Of a DNA stretch of 64,000 nucleotides, positions 48,584 to 58,938 are shown in pieces. The notes below the pieces were generated by a model. It ran no database searches and was not told where the DNA came from. It worked only from the letters and a program-made list of their open reading frames with translations. Position 1 is the first letter of the stretch, and the number at the start of each line of letters is the position of its first letter. The stretch comes from Aurelia coerulea (lineage: Eukaryota; Cnidaria; Scyphozoa; Semaeostomeae; Ulmaridae): assembly GCA_039566865.1 (NCBI GenBank), contig CM076948.1, positions 13,899,001 through 13,963,000 of the forward strand. Direction: 5' to 3'. The translations under genes were made by a program, and so were the position numbers.

Positions 48584-51340
48584 AAGATAGGCACTAAATC
48601 CTAACTGGCTAACGAGCTTGGCACGTGACACGCTCTGAAACCAATCAATGGAACGGAAAACCGACCGGGAAATTTGAAAAGTCAAATTTAGGCCGTTTTT
48701 GGACGATTTTACCACCCTTCACCAAAAAAAGATTGTACGGAAGGAAAATTAAGATTTTCAAAAAATTCCTTCACAGACGTGTTCCCAATACTTGAATACA
48801 TGCCTGTTCACGGGGGCTAAGAATTATCTCAAAATCTGGAGAAATGCCGAAGTTTTGAATTTGACCTCACTGACCTCACTGTAGCGTGTCATAGTAAAAA
48901 CCTCAGTAAACACAGAAACGTATTCTTCACATGCATCTGGATTTGCTTCGAAGTTCGAATCTTTAGAACATCTTGCCAAACTTAGGGCACTACAGCATCT
49001 GAATCTTTTTTAGTTTGAAGCTAACATGAATACCACCGGCGATTTTCAATATTTAATGCTGAGGGGAAGGTGAAAAATGGGAAGATTTGCACTGCACTGG
49101 CCTAATAAAGCATCACACTGTCGTTATAAATAAGGACGAATTAACGGATACTTACATTTCTATCTTGCAAAATGAGGACCACAAACTGAAAATATGAAGC
49201 AGCACAAATGCCAAAAGTATTTCAACTGGTTTTAATGGCAAAAATCCACCTTTTGACCGTAATCTGCAGCCAGTTTCTCCAACAAATCGTTCAGACTTTC
49301 CTCTTGCAACATCATTGTCAATAGAAAGGGCGCGGAAATTTCAGTGATCAGCTGCATGCTTGCTAGTCATCATCAAACAACATACCATTCCAATGAACTT
49401 TGAATAAATAACAATTATTTCAGGAAAAGCAAGAGCTGTAAAATTCAACGTGGCCAGAACGAAAGATTTTGTGATGTCCTCTTCGATAACCATTGCTTCC
49501 ATTCCTTTATCCAATTCTGCTCTCATCTTTGTGAGATCATAAGAGTGGGAATCAGCATTACATGAACCAAAACATCATATAAATTCATGAATTTTGTCCC
49601 TTGCTTTTTAGCACAAGAAATGGCTATCATCTCGTCTAGCAGGTACATGAAATGAATATGAAATACTAAATTTAATTTTGCGAAAGATCACAATAACAAC
49701 GAACGGAAGAAATGTACATACATCTTGTTTTCAATGTGAAAAATAGATTTGCCTTTTCTGCAAAATAACATTTGAAATACTATTTTTACAGCTCCTTCAT
49801 ATCAATTTCACAGTTTGTGCGGATATCATAGAAAAATATCTATCTTTGGACTACCAGGGGTCATCCATTAGAAAATCACCCCTATGCGGTCAAACGAGAA
49901 TAAGAATTCTAAGAAACTTCAGTCTATGGGGGGTCAAAAGTTTATTATCTCACAGAAAATATGCGTTGAGTCCACAAAGTGTCATGTCCAATTTTGCTCT
50001 ATGCTGCAGTGTTGTTTGACAGTAAAGGAGTGATTTTCTAATGAATGGCCTTTTGTAGTCCAAAGATAGATATTTTTCTATGATATCCGCACAAACTGTG
50101 AAATTGATATGAAGGAGCTGTAAAAATAGTATTTCAAACGTTATTTTGCAGAAATGGCAAATCTACTTTTCACATTAAAAACAAGATGTAAATTTCTTCC
50201 GTTCGTTGTTATTGTGATCTTTTGCAAAATTAAATTTAGTATTTCATATTCATTTCATGTACCTGCTAGACGAGATGATAGCCATTTCTTGTGCTAAAAA
50301 GCTTTCATGAATTTATATGATGTTTTGGTTCATGTAATTGCTGATTCCCACTCTTATGATCTCACAAAGATGAGAGCAGAATTGGATAAAGGAATGGAAG
50401 CAATGGTTATCGAAGAGGACATCACAAAATCTTTCGTTCTGGCCACGTTGAATTTTACAGCTCTTGCCTTTCCTGAAATAATTGTTATTTATTCAAAGTT
50501 CATTGGAATTGTATGTTGTTTGATGATGACTAGCAAGCATGCAGCTGATCACTGAAATTTCCGCGCCCTTTCTATTGACAATGATGTTGCAAGAGGAAAG
50601 TCTGAACGATTTGTTGGAGAAACTGGCTGCAGATTACGGTCAAAAAACTGGATTTTTGCCATTAAAGCCAGTTGAAATACTTTTGGCATTTGTGCTGCTT
50701 CATATTTTCAGTTTGTGGTCCTCATTTTGCAAGATAGAAATGTAAGTATCTGTTAATTCGTCCTTATTTATAACGACAGTGTGATGTTTTATTAGGCCAG
50801 TGCAGTGCAAATCTTCCCATTTTTCACCTTCCCCTCAGCATTAAATATTGAAAATCGCCGGTGGTATTCATGTTAGCTTCAAACTAAAAAAGATTCAGAT
50901 GCTGTAGTGCTCTAAGTTTGGCAAGATGTTCTAAAGATTCTTAAACACACAGAACAAGAACTTCGAAGCAAAGTATTTCGTCTCCAGATGCATGTGAAGA
51001 ATACGTTTCTGTGTTTACTGAGGTTTTTACTATGACACGCTACAGTGAGGTCAGTGAGGTCAAATTCAAAACTTCGGCATTTCTCCAGATTTTGAGATAA
51101 TTCTTAGCCCCCGTGAACAGGCATGTATTCAAGTATTGGGAACACGTCTGTGAAGGAATTTTTTGAAAATCTTAATTTTCCTTCCGTACAATCTTTTTTT
51201 GGTGAAGGGTGGTAAAATCGTCCAAAAACGGCCTAAATTTGACTTTTCAAATTTCCCGGTCGGTTTTCCGTTCCATTGATTGGTTTCAGAGCGTGTCACG
51301 TGCCAAGCTCGTTAGCCAGTTAGGATTTAGTGCCTATCTT
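48584..51340. mobile_element. Giant palindrome 2: 1.3-kb inverted arms, 150-bp spacer, 9-bp target duplication
   Basis: Left arm 48584-49879 and right arm 50030-51340 are near-identical reverse complements starting AAGATAGGCACTAAATCC. The spacer is 49880-50029. ACTCAGACA flanks both sides (48575-48583 and 51341-51349), a perfect 9-bp target duplication. It is therefore a mobile element whose terminal repeats occupy almost its whole length. It inserted between the gag start and the terminus of the DIRS element. A 9-bp duplication suggests Mutator-like transposition. Each arm has a frame of 60-80 codons (for example KMRAELDKGMEAMVIEEDI) of unknown identity. Confidence 0.88.
50307..50555 (+). 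CDS. Unknown frame in palindrome 2, right arm
   Basis: An 82-codon frame: MNLYDVLVHVIADSHSYDL, KMRAELDKGMEAMVIEEDI, TKSFVLATLNFTALAFPEI. A shorter inverted copy lies at 49341-49526 on the minus strand, with the upstream part out of frame there. No family recognised. It could be an exon fragment of the parental autonomous element, because the text looks protein-like and is kept in both arms. Confidence 0.25.
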   Translation: MNLYDVLVHVIADSHSYDLTKMRAELDKGMEAMVIEEDITKSFVLATLNFTALAFPEIIVIYSKFIGIVCCLMMTSKHAADH

Positions 51341-51601
51341 ACTCAGACATATATTCTGGAGAATTATGTATAAACTCTCATTATTCAAAGAAGTTTGCTA
51401 ACGGCAATCAAACGATAATGCTCTAATCAATTCTAATCATTAGAAAGAAAAGGTAATATAAAAACTCACCAATTTTCGCAGAAAATTTGAGCTTGTAAAA
51501 ACACGTCTTGATGACTCGTAGCGAAGTCCGCAATGACTTTTAGCGCATGCGCCCGCTTCTCATGGGATTCCGTAGTGACGTAGCTGATTATAGAGAAGAA
51601 T

Positions 51602-53496
51602 GAGGCACTTACAACATCCTCGCAAATATTTCATGACGACATTGACGTGTTTGCGGTCGAAATAGATCAAACAAGGCGACCGAGACACTGAAACAGCTAG
51701 CCCGGTGGGCGTAATGATCAAAAATGTCCTCGCTTTGTCACGATATTAGTATACTAGTGACATACACAATAACCCACTCTTGACACCTTGCCAAAAACTG
51801 AGAGTTAGTACATGCGAAACATAAATGGATGTTATCATTGAATGCAAATGATTCGAAAGGTTCAAATGATTCAAGTTCAAATTGAATTTCAATGGACTTT
51901 CCTTAGTATGTAGAAATCGATGATCGATAATACAATTATGTATTTGGTGCATTTCTCTCGAATAAAAGGTACTAGGAAAGAAACGGACGCAAGAAACAGA
52001 CAGATTTTTCAGCACACTGAGGCCTTTCAAACTTACGCTATCATCAGAGTGTGACTAACTCTCGAATAACTATAAAAGCTCGCAAGTGTAGCTCCTATTT
52101 AACTGAAGATGAGACAAGCTTGTCTCGAAACGTACAAAATCATGGCCTAGTCTTATAAGTAATATTATAATCACAATTGAATTTTCCTTAACTAATTGGA
52201 CATGTCGACCTATTTACTGAGGTGTCTTTCTCTGACATGACCCTCGAAATGATGCTCGTCGCGGTTCTAATGTGAAAATTTTTAGTAAAGCTGCGCTGTC
52301 CAACCAATGTTCCAAATTGAATTCTATTGAGATCAAATGCATCAAACTTTTCACAGCAGGTATGACCCGAGGGTGACGGCCCTCTACTATATCGAGGTAC
52401 TCCCAACGCACAACCCGAGATAACCCAGCCCCAATAGGACGCTTTAATCTATCTTTGTTTTGACACCAAAGCCGTTGCCCGTTATGCACCAATATGCCGA
52501 TAATAAATATTTATAATGGCAACAAACCGAAAACGAGTTGGACAAATTAAAGGAGAAACAAGCTCTGTGTTGCTAGTTGTTTACACGACAAACGTTCACG
52601 CGCGAAGCCGCCCAAGGGGGCCGCCCTCCCGTAAACATATCTGTCTTGCTGTTTGCACGCGTCGGCACAAACACAACATCATTTGCTTTCAACAGAGGAC
52701 GTAGAAAATTATAACAAAAAAAAACTCCCTAAAAGACAGCTATTGTCCTAATAGACATTCTCGCACGCCCTAGCGGAAGAGCGGTACACCCTCATGTAGT
52801 CATGTGCCAAAACATTACCCTGTTGGAGTGCTTGTCGTCTCGTAACGCCAATAGGTACATTCTTATATGAATGTTGAGCCTACAGCAGCAAATCTTTTGC
52901 TTGGTACTCAACAACGTTGAAGGCTGCCACATAATTCCAAAATATGGTGATGGTGACCCAATTTTCATAGTCTGACAGAAAAGCGGGGGGGGGCACAACC
53001 TCTGAACAAAAAAAAAATGATAAACAAGTAAACAACGTAACATATAAGCATTTTGATGCGAATTGAAAATAAGCACGACGTTTCGATTATTGCCCCTTAT
53101 CAAGCCATTACCAAAGGCAGAAACACCGCAATACAACAAAAACAACAGCAAATGGTTGAATCAATTTTATGCCTACATTTCGTCCTGCCATGAAGGACCT
53201 CTTCACAGCAAAGATAACCAGGGCCTCAATGTGACTAGCTAGGTCCACGTACAACATTAACAGCGGGAACGATGGGTCACAGGCCTAGCATCGCACAAAT
53301 GTTTTATTCGATTTTTTGGAAATCCGAGAGGAATATGAAATTCTTCTAAATATAAAATATAAAACGGCGTCACCTGAATTTCACCAGTTGACAAACCTCT
53401 TGTCCCAAAACAACAAATGAGAACAGTAACCAACGATTCTTGATAATAGTTCCAGAAACTTCACTATGTTCCCTCGTTGTTTCCATTTTTTCAATC
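51602..53496. other. Interior of the 18.9-kb element, right of the DIRS; ribozyme-like motif
   Basis: No gene recognised. At 52101-52136, CTGAAGA, T, the 16-bp palindrome GAGACAAGCTTGTCTC and GAAAC resemble a hammerhead ribozyme core (CUGANGA, stem II, GAAA) with one extra base. A minus-strand frame at 52214-52492 (LSRVVRWEYLDIVEGRHP) has no recognised family. A G-run at 52984-52992 adjoins AT-rich DNA. Confidence 0.35.
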
Positions 53497-53837
53497 AGAA
53501 TTTCGTCGTAAAGTCTTCATTTCATTTTAGATAATGAGGTCGGTTGAAATAACTCCAGAGTTTATAGCTCGACAGATAAGACGTGCCGGCCGAGACATCG
53601 CAAATTATCCTTGGGCGGTCCGATGAGTCGCCTAGTGATTAATGCAACCTGTTTTGTTGATTTGATGATTCATCCTTCCCAACTAATGAGACAGCTCTGG
53701 CATTTATCCCAGTCAGCGGAACAGTTCCACGCCCCAGCCAAAACACGGACCAAGGAACCAGGATCCAAGCCAAGGACAACCCTGCAAACCTCCCGAGGAC
53801 GTATTAACCGGGCTTAAATTGCATTTCAACCCCCATT
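53497..53837 (+). repeat. 341-bp dispersed repeat, copy 2
   Basis: Direct copy of 41201-41541, 12.3 kb away and in the same orientation within the same 18.9-kb element. The 30-residue peptide starting MRSVEITPEF is at 53534-53626. Confidence 0.85.
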
Positions 53838-54800
53838 AAACATTGCAAAAAAATACGTTTTATTGTTTCTTTCTCCACCTCACCTTCCTGACGGCAGAAG
53901 GGCAAGGGGCAAGCCCGTCAGATGTCACTGAACATTTCCAGCCGGAATGCCTTTTATTTTCCATATTTCGGAAGACGGGAAACATTTTCCTTTTCGTGAC
54001 TTTTCGTGAACATTTTCTGCACAGACAAGATCCAGTTTCGCGTTGCTGTGTGTTTCGCACAATTCACGCAAGATACTAGTGCAGAGCCAGTGTGTATATT
54101 ACCGCTGCAAACTTCACTAAAATTGTACAAGTAGCGCTCCAAACTACCTGAATACTTTGTGGAGATGATTTTAACTTTAAAAAAGCAGTTTATTTCAATA
54201 AATAGTCTGTAAGAGTACTGAAAGCAGTGTAGAAACTTGAAACTTAGGCCCACTTCGCCTCTAAGAAAATGCAATTACACGTCAGCATAAAGATGGCAGC
54301 ACATGCTCAGACGAATTTCACCTGTGTTCTTGAGAATATGCTAGACTGTTTATAATTCCTTTCCAAACAAAGTTTAAAGGCACACTGTCGTGGCTGTTAT
54401 TGGCTAGTCGTGATGTTGAAATGACAAACTAAAGACCTGCCCTTTTGATAATTACCTTTATGCTGCTGGATCATACTTTGTTTCGAGAATAAAGGGAGTC
54501 CGATCGTTATCGCCTTCACGAATTTCAGTGTACAGCGAAATTACTGAAGCCTGCCTTATTCTATTCTTTTACATTGTCTCATTTATCCAATCAGCGCCAG
54601 GACAGTGTGCTTTTAATCCCAAGTTATCAAGTCCCGGCGAACTTGTTTACCATAGCAACTTCCTCCAACGGTTTTGTGTTGTGTCGCAAACAATGACCAC
54701 AAAGGGTTGCAAAAAACGTGACGATTCTGTCGGCTTTTGATTGGGTCCTTAGAATCTCAAATCAGATACTGATTGGCTAGCAGACAATAGCCGAACAAAG
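53838..54800. other. Right end region of the 18.9-kb element, no gene recognised
   Basis: Short overlapping frames on both strands with no domain signature. The terminal inverted repeat begins near 54800 and runs to 54914. Confidence 0.4.
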
Positions 54801-54923
54801 GCGAGTATCATTGCGCAAGATCTCGTAACTCAATAATGGGTGCTAATTCGCAGACTGTACAAGATCCGCCTTGGCTCTCCTTCGCAGTGGAAAGTAAAGT
54901 CTGCACGCAGGCTACATATTCTA

Positions 54924-56596
54924 GAGCTCAAGGATTCCCATTCAAGTTCATTGTACAGCCCTTCCCGAGATGTTCCTCTCCAAGTTCCTGTCACTGCTAG
55001 GGCAGCAAAGTATTGCACAGATTTAAGCCTTTCCATCAAGTAATTTCCAGAGCAAGTGTCTCTTTAAGGCACGTGATAAATTACATCGCCGTAATCTAGA
55101 TGGGGTCTTACGTATAATTTATACAATTCATTCAACGTACTTCTGGACAGATATTTGGACATGAACTTCAACATTCTGATCGCTTTTCTTGACTTTGTTG
55201 TTGCCGCTTGTATGTGAGCTGAGAACGAAGTTTAGAATCTACCGGGTGAGTCAGAAAAAAGAATCCCCGTTTGAATGGTCACGGCTCCCTGGATATCAAG
55301 ACAATGATATCGGCAAATATATAGTTTAATGGTAGAAATGTTCAAATCTACTATAAAATTTACCTGACTGAAATCGGCCACGCCATTCTGAAATTGTGAG
55401 GGATTTTTTCGAGAAAGCCTCTTCAAAGAACCTTCAAAACGTGCCAAAAATCATGAAAAAATTTCCCAACATTTCTGCCTTACAATGGCCTTACAACAAT
55501 GACTTGTGAACGCTTTAGCACGTGCTATCCTCTTGGGAGGATGAACAAGTCCTCCCTCTGGTATCGATGACCTATTCAGGGGGATTCCATTCTCCCAAGA
55601 GGACAAAATACATGAATTTATGTGAGGCGTCATCAATTTTAGGAAGGAAAATGTGCTCATTGTTTTCATTCGTTTTTGCAGGTTTTTGGAAGGGGCTTTC
55701 TGCAGAAAATCACCAATATTCACGGGAAGGAATGGCCGATTAAGGCCGGGTAAATTACCGAACCTAATTGAACGTATTGGCAATAAAGCAAGACATTTTT
55801 CAATATTATTGCTTTGATTTTCATGGAGCAGTGGCCTTCCAAGCGGGGATCCTTTTTTCTGACTCACCCGGTAGTATTATGCCTAAAGGTTTATGTTGAT
55901 CCACTGTGGATACGGGTGATAGGATGATCAATTTTCGGATTTTTCCTTGAAAAGACTAATTCAGTAGCTTGCTTTCGGAGGTCTGGATTAAAGGACATTC
56001 TCCAATCATGTGCCCATAATGTAATGAGATCCAGGTCATTGTTCATATCGCTTGCTGCCATGTCAGGATCTTGTACGATCGTAAAGAGTGATGTGTCATC
56101 TGCAAAAAGTTTCACACTGCACTTCAAATTCTGTCTTAGGTCGTTTATGTATATTAAGAAAAACAAGGGGCCCAGAATCGCCAGCGGAAATATTCCCCCA
56201 TGTGGAAGCCTGACCATTCAAGACAGTCCTTTGTTCTTATTTGACAAGAAACTTTGAAGGAGTGCCAGTAGATTTCCAGAAACACCACTTCTTTTAAGCT
56301 TGTAGATAAGGCCGTCATGCCAGACCCTTGTCAAAGGCTGTAGAAATGTCTAGATAGACAGACCGAAATTCTATGGTGGGATTACAGTCAAATGCTTCAA
56401 AGACACAATGGGTTATGGAAAGCAATTGATTTATTGTTGAGTCACCTGGACGGAAACCTGATTGGTTGGGATTTAGTAAATTTTCTGTCTCTAAATGTGA
56501 ATACAAAGACTCGTAGATAAGCTTCTCTAAAATTTTGCTAAAAATTGGAAGGAGAGAGATAGGGCGATAGTTTTCCTTCAGATTTTTCTCATTTTT
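54924..56596 (-). pseudogene. 5' part of the split LINE: reverse transcriptase core
   Basis: Minus-strand blocks: ENYRPISLLPIFSKILEKL, NPNQSGFRPGDSTINQLL, YLDISTAFDK (catalytic Asp region), ILGPLFFLIYINDLRQNL, LFADDTSLF (FADD box intact) and LWAHDWRMSFNPD. Then, across a 630-bp MITE, it continues SRKAIRMLKFMSKYL, NELYKLYVRPHLDYGDVIYH and AVTGTWRGTSREGLYNE, to WESLSSR at 54924. The GVPQGS box is disrupted near 56180. The sequence continues at 35966 beyond the 18.9-kb insertion. Same family as the LINE at 61.7-64 kb. The 5' end is lost near 56596. Confidence 0.8.
55242..55871. mobile_element. 630-bp TA-flanked MITE inside the LINE
   Basis: Terminal inverted repeats of about 29 bp start CCGGGTGAGTCAGAAAAAAG and are flanked by TA on both sides (55240-55241, 55872-55873). 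Removing the element and one TA joins LINE text KPLGI to ILDSKL without loss, which confirms the boundaries. A TA duplication and a CCGGGTG-type end suggest a Tc1/mariner-type nonautonomous element. Short frames inside have no recognisable product. Confidence 0.8.
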
Positions 56597-57828
56597 TGAT
56601 TACAAAGTCCAACTTTGTAATCTAAGAGGGGGCTCCGGGTCAGTCAGAAAGTCAGAAAGAAAGAAAGAAAGAAAGTCCGTCACGCTCGTTAAAGCAATTG
56701 ATTAACGTTTTACCTCTGCTAATTGGCACTGAAATAAAGAAAACGCACAGAAAGCGCACGCAAGACAGAAGTTTCCCGCGATCCGATGGAAAAATTTGAC
56801 GTCGGCATGTTTCATGTTAGACAGATTTGACACCATAAGATGGATAAATCAACATGATGTTGACCCTGGCACAACAACAAATTTACCCAGAATTGGCACG
56901 TTCTTGACTTCATTAGCAGCTTAATTATGTTGAAACAATCGTTTTCTAGAACGAACGCATCATTAGCCACTTGTTGATCGTACTCATTATGGAAATAAGT
57001 CCACTTTAGAGGATGATGTAACCGGCGGCCTGCACAGAGGCTAGCATTCGCAGCATCACTGAAGGTAGAAGGACCCCCTCCTGCACAGCTACAGATGCAA
57101 AGATGCAAACGTCGCAGGTGAAGTTGAGAGGAAAGGTGCAGAATCCTAGCAAACAATGGCGCCATTCACTGGGGGAAGGCACATGATTACACTGAACCAA
57201 AACATCTTCATGCATACGATTCTGCACAGATGTTATCTTCGTGACTGCTTGTCTCAAATTAGATGCCCGCGAATAGAAACGTTCTGCAGAGTTCTGCATA
57301 AGTAATTTTGCGTTATCTTTAATCTCACATGACATCTAATTTTAGACAGATGCACCAATAGTTTCATGCACGAACCAAGCCAACTAGGGGTAATGATTTT
57401 TGATTTGTTGCGTATCATCTTCGTTTGACATAAAGATCAAAATATTGCTTTTCGGGCGATTCTTGTCGTTATACAAGGCGCTTGATTTGCTATTGAAGGC
57501 GACTTTAGGAGCAACACTCATATCTCTGACTGTAGCTAAAAAACAGTATCAACGATCATTTGGGGCTATGAAGAAATCAATATTCAGATTTTCTTATGCT
57601 TGCTTAGCTCAGGACAGACTTTGTAATCATCCAAAAGGATCTTATGTTCTTATGATGAAGTAAGTCTGAATCATGAGTGTTGCAAGGTCAGTGGAATAAA
57701 ACAGTGTGATGCGATGGATTACAATGTATTGTACAGACTTGCGCAAATTAACATGATTTTCCTGCCTCAGAATTCTTGCAAATTCTAAGGAATCTATTTG
57801 ATCATTACGATCTCCTGTTTAAAATGAT
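56597..57828. other. Intronic sequence between LINE and TTAA MITE
   Basis: Starts with the hairpin GATTACAAAGTCCAACTTTGTAATC (stem GATTACAAAGT) and a short GAAA run (about 56650-56673). A single inverted match to TGATTACAAAGTC lies at about 57613-57625, too short to define an element. No gene recognised. Confidence 0.4.
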
Positions 57829-57832
57829 TTAA

Positions 57833-58555
57833 CCCTATCAGGCCTAGGGTATTTGATGCTCTAGGAAGACTTGGGGGGGGGGCTCATTCAGCCCCTCCTG
57901 TTTTATTTCCGTTCTGAACGATGTAGAGCCTTGAAACTTGGCATGTGCATAGAACATCATGAGCTGAACCCAAAAATGAAATCTAATTTTAATTATGTCA
58001 CGTGACGTGCTCATGACGTCACAATGTAGAATTTTCAAAGTCAATAGGGCTCAGTATTAAAACTTTTAAATCGTTGATTGTGAGAAAACGAAAGGCAATA
58101 AGGACATGGGTCCAATTTTAATGTATTCTATGGTTGAATAGCTTTTGATTTGCAAAGAAAAAGTTTTAAAAAGTGATGACATCATCACACAGGAATTCGA
58201 AGAATGTGCGCATGCGTACAGCCAAAATACGCATAATCATACGTTTAAATTAAAAACAAATTATGCAGTTGGATAGAGGATCAAAAGTAGCATATATTCC
58301 TCCAAATTCATTGTTTTCCTGCATTTGCTGTAGATTTTATTAACATTTTTTGAAATTTTGCAAAGACATCTCTCAAAAATTGATCGCGTTTACCCCCTGG
58401 AATGAATTTAATTTTTCTAAAAAGTTCATTTTTGATTATAAGAAGGATAAAAACTAAAAGTCAGAGAGTTTCAGCGTTGTAAGTGCACTTGGGAAAAATC
58501 CACAGAAGACAAGCCGCTAGGGGGGCTGATTGAGCCCCCCCTAGGCTTGATAGGG
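57833..58555. mobile_element. 723-bp TTAA-flanked MITE (piggyBac-type)
   Basis: Ends CCCTATCAGGCCTAGGG and CCCTAGGCTTGATAGGG form a terminal inverted repeat with one mismatch. TTAA flanks both ends (57829-57832, 58556-58559). The CCCT-type start with TTAA duplication fits piggyBac-type nonautonomous elements. Mirror-image G-run/C-run motifs lie just inside both ends (GGGGGGGGGCTCATTCAGCCCC, and GGGGGGCTGATTGAGCCCCCC). It ends 252 bp before katanin exon 2. Confidence 0.8.
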
Positions 58556-58807
58556 TTAAGGTCTTCCATAAGGCTCCAGAATTGTTGAACATGAGCCAAC
58601 TTCCCATAACAATAGAAGTCTTCGAAAAGGTAAGATATTTAACAGTCAGATTTCTATGATCCAGCTTCAATGCTAGGAATAAGCATTTGAATCAAATATG
58701 TAACCAAACTCATATTGCTATTTATGTGTTTGAGAAAAGCTCCGACTAATTTAAGTGACCTCTCTGAAGTGATGCGTGAAATATTCAACCTTCATCTATC
58801 ATTTTAG

Positions 58808-58938
58808 AGGAGAATGTTGCACATGGCTCTCAAGTTACTTGCCTGGCACTGGGACCTTCATCAGGAAGAGTCATGGTCACTGGTGGTGAAGACAGAAAAG
58901 TTAACATGTGGGCCATTGGAAAGCCTAATGTTATAATG
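58808..58938 (+). CDS. KATNB1: Katanin p80 WD40 subunit B1, coding exon 2 (first WD40 blade)
   Basis: Acceptor ATCATTTTAG and donor GTAGGT bound 131 bp. With the C from exon 1 it reads [44 protein letters not shown]. This matches the first WD40 repeat of katanin p80, with the diagnostic SGR, TGG[DE]D, VN[LM]W and KPN.IM residues. The WD40 propeller of p80 mediates targeting and control of the p60 severing ATPase. The exon ends in phase 0. No later exon (starting around the SLTGH segment of the family) is visible before 64000, so intron 2 exceeds 5 kb. Whether the gene is intact cannot be judged from two exons. Confidence 0.88.

Larger units (their letters stand above)
44127..51601 (-). mobile_element. 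DIRS-like tyrosine-recombinase retrotransposon, decayed
   Basis: A 44-bp perfect inverted repeat marks the ends: 44127-44170 (ATTCTTCTCTATAATCAGC ...) and 51558-51601 as its reverse complement. Between them, on the minus strand, lie gag-like, RT/RNase H and tyrosine-recombinase coding regions in DIRS order. The region between gag and the right terminus is occupied by giant palindrome 2. There are many stops and frameshifts. DIRS elements integrate via the recombinase and make no target duplication, so the ends are defined by the inverted repeats alone. Confidence 0.8.
35976..54914. mobile_element. 18.9-kb TIR element with 9-bp target duplication, inserted in a LINE
   Basis: The left end TAGCCTGTGTGCAAACTTTA and right end TAAAGTCTGCACGCAGGCTA are inverted. 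The match extends for about 85 bp at high identity and, with gaps, to about 140 bp (around GATCTTGCGCAAT, 36098-36110 and 54813-54825). The flanks are CATCTTCTA (35967-35975) and CATATTCTA (54915-54923), identical at 8 of 9 positions. Removing the element and one 9-mer restores the LINE reading frame (WESLSSR joined to RWSRRL). A 9-bp duplication suggests a Mutator-type mechanism. No transposase is recognised. The interior holds exon-like segments, repeats and a nested DIRS-like element. Confidence 0.75.
24090..58807 (+). other. KATNB1: Inferred intron 1 of katanin p80 (34.7 kb)
   Basis: Bounded by donor GTAAGT at 24090 and acceptor ATCATTTTAG ending at 58807, with matching phase 1. Its content is mostly nested mobile elements: two giant palindromes, two LINE copies and fragments, a DIRS-like element, an 18.9-kb TIR element and several MITEs, listed separately. 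Exon-like segments inside it appear to belong to inserted DNA rather than to katanin. Confidence 0.75.

Noticed and set aside
35976..54914. Maverick/Polinton identity for the 18.9-kb element
   Set aside because: No polymerase B, integrase, packaging ATPase or capsid-like frame is seen, and the duplication is 9 bp rather than 6 bp.
56595..57625. 1-kb TIR element with TGATTACAAAGTC ends
   Set aside because: Only 13 bp match, there is no target duplication, and the left end is itself a local hairpin.
58591..58629. Alternative katanin first exon (MSQLPITIEVFEK then GTAAGA)
   Set aside because: The phase could be made to fit with a shifted acceptor, but the sequence lacks the AWKLQ motif. The exon at 24056 matches the family and gives CAG across the splice.
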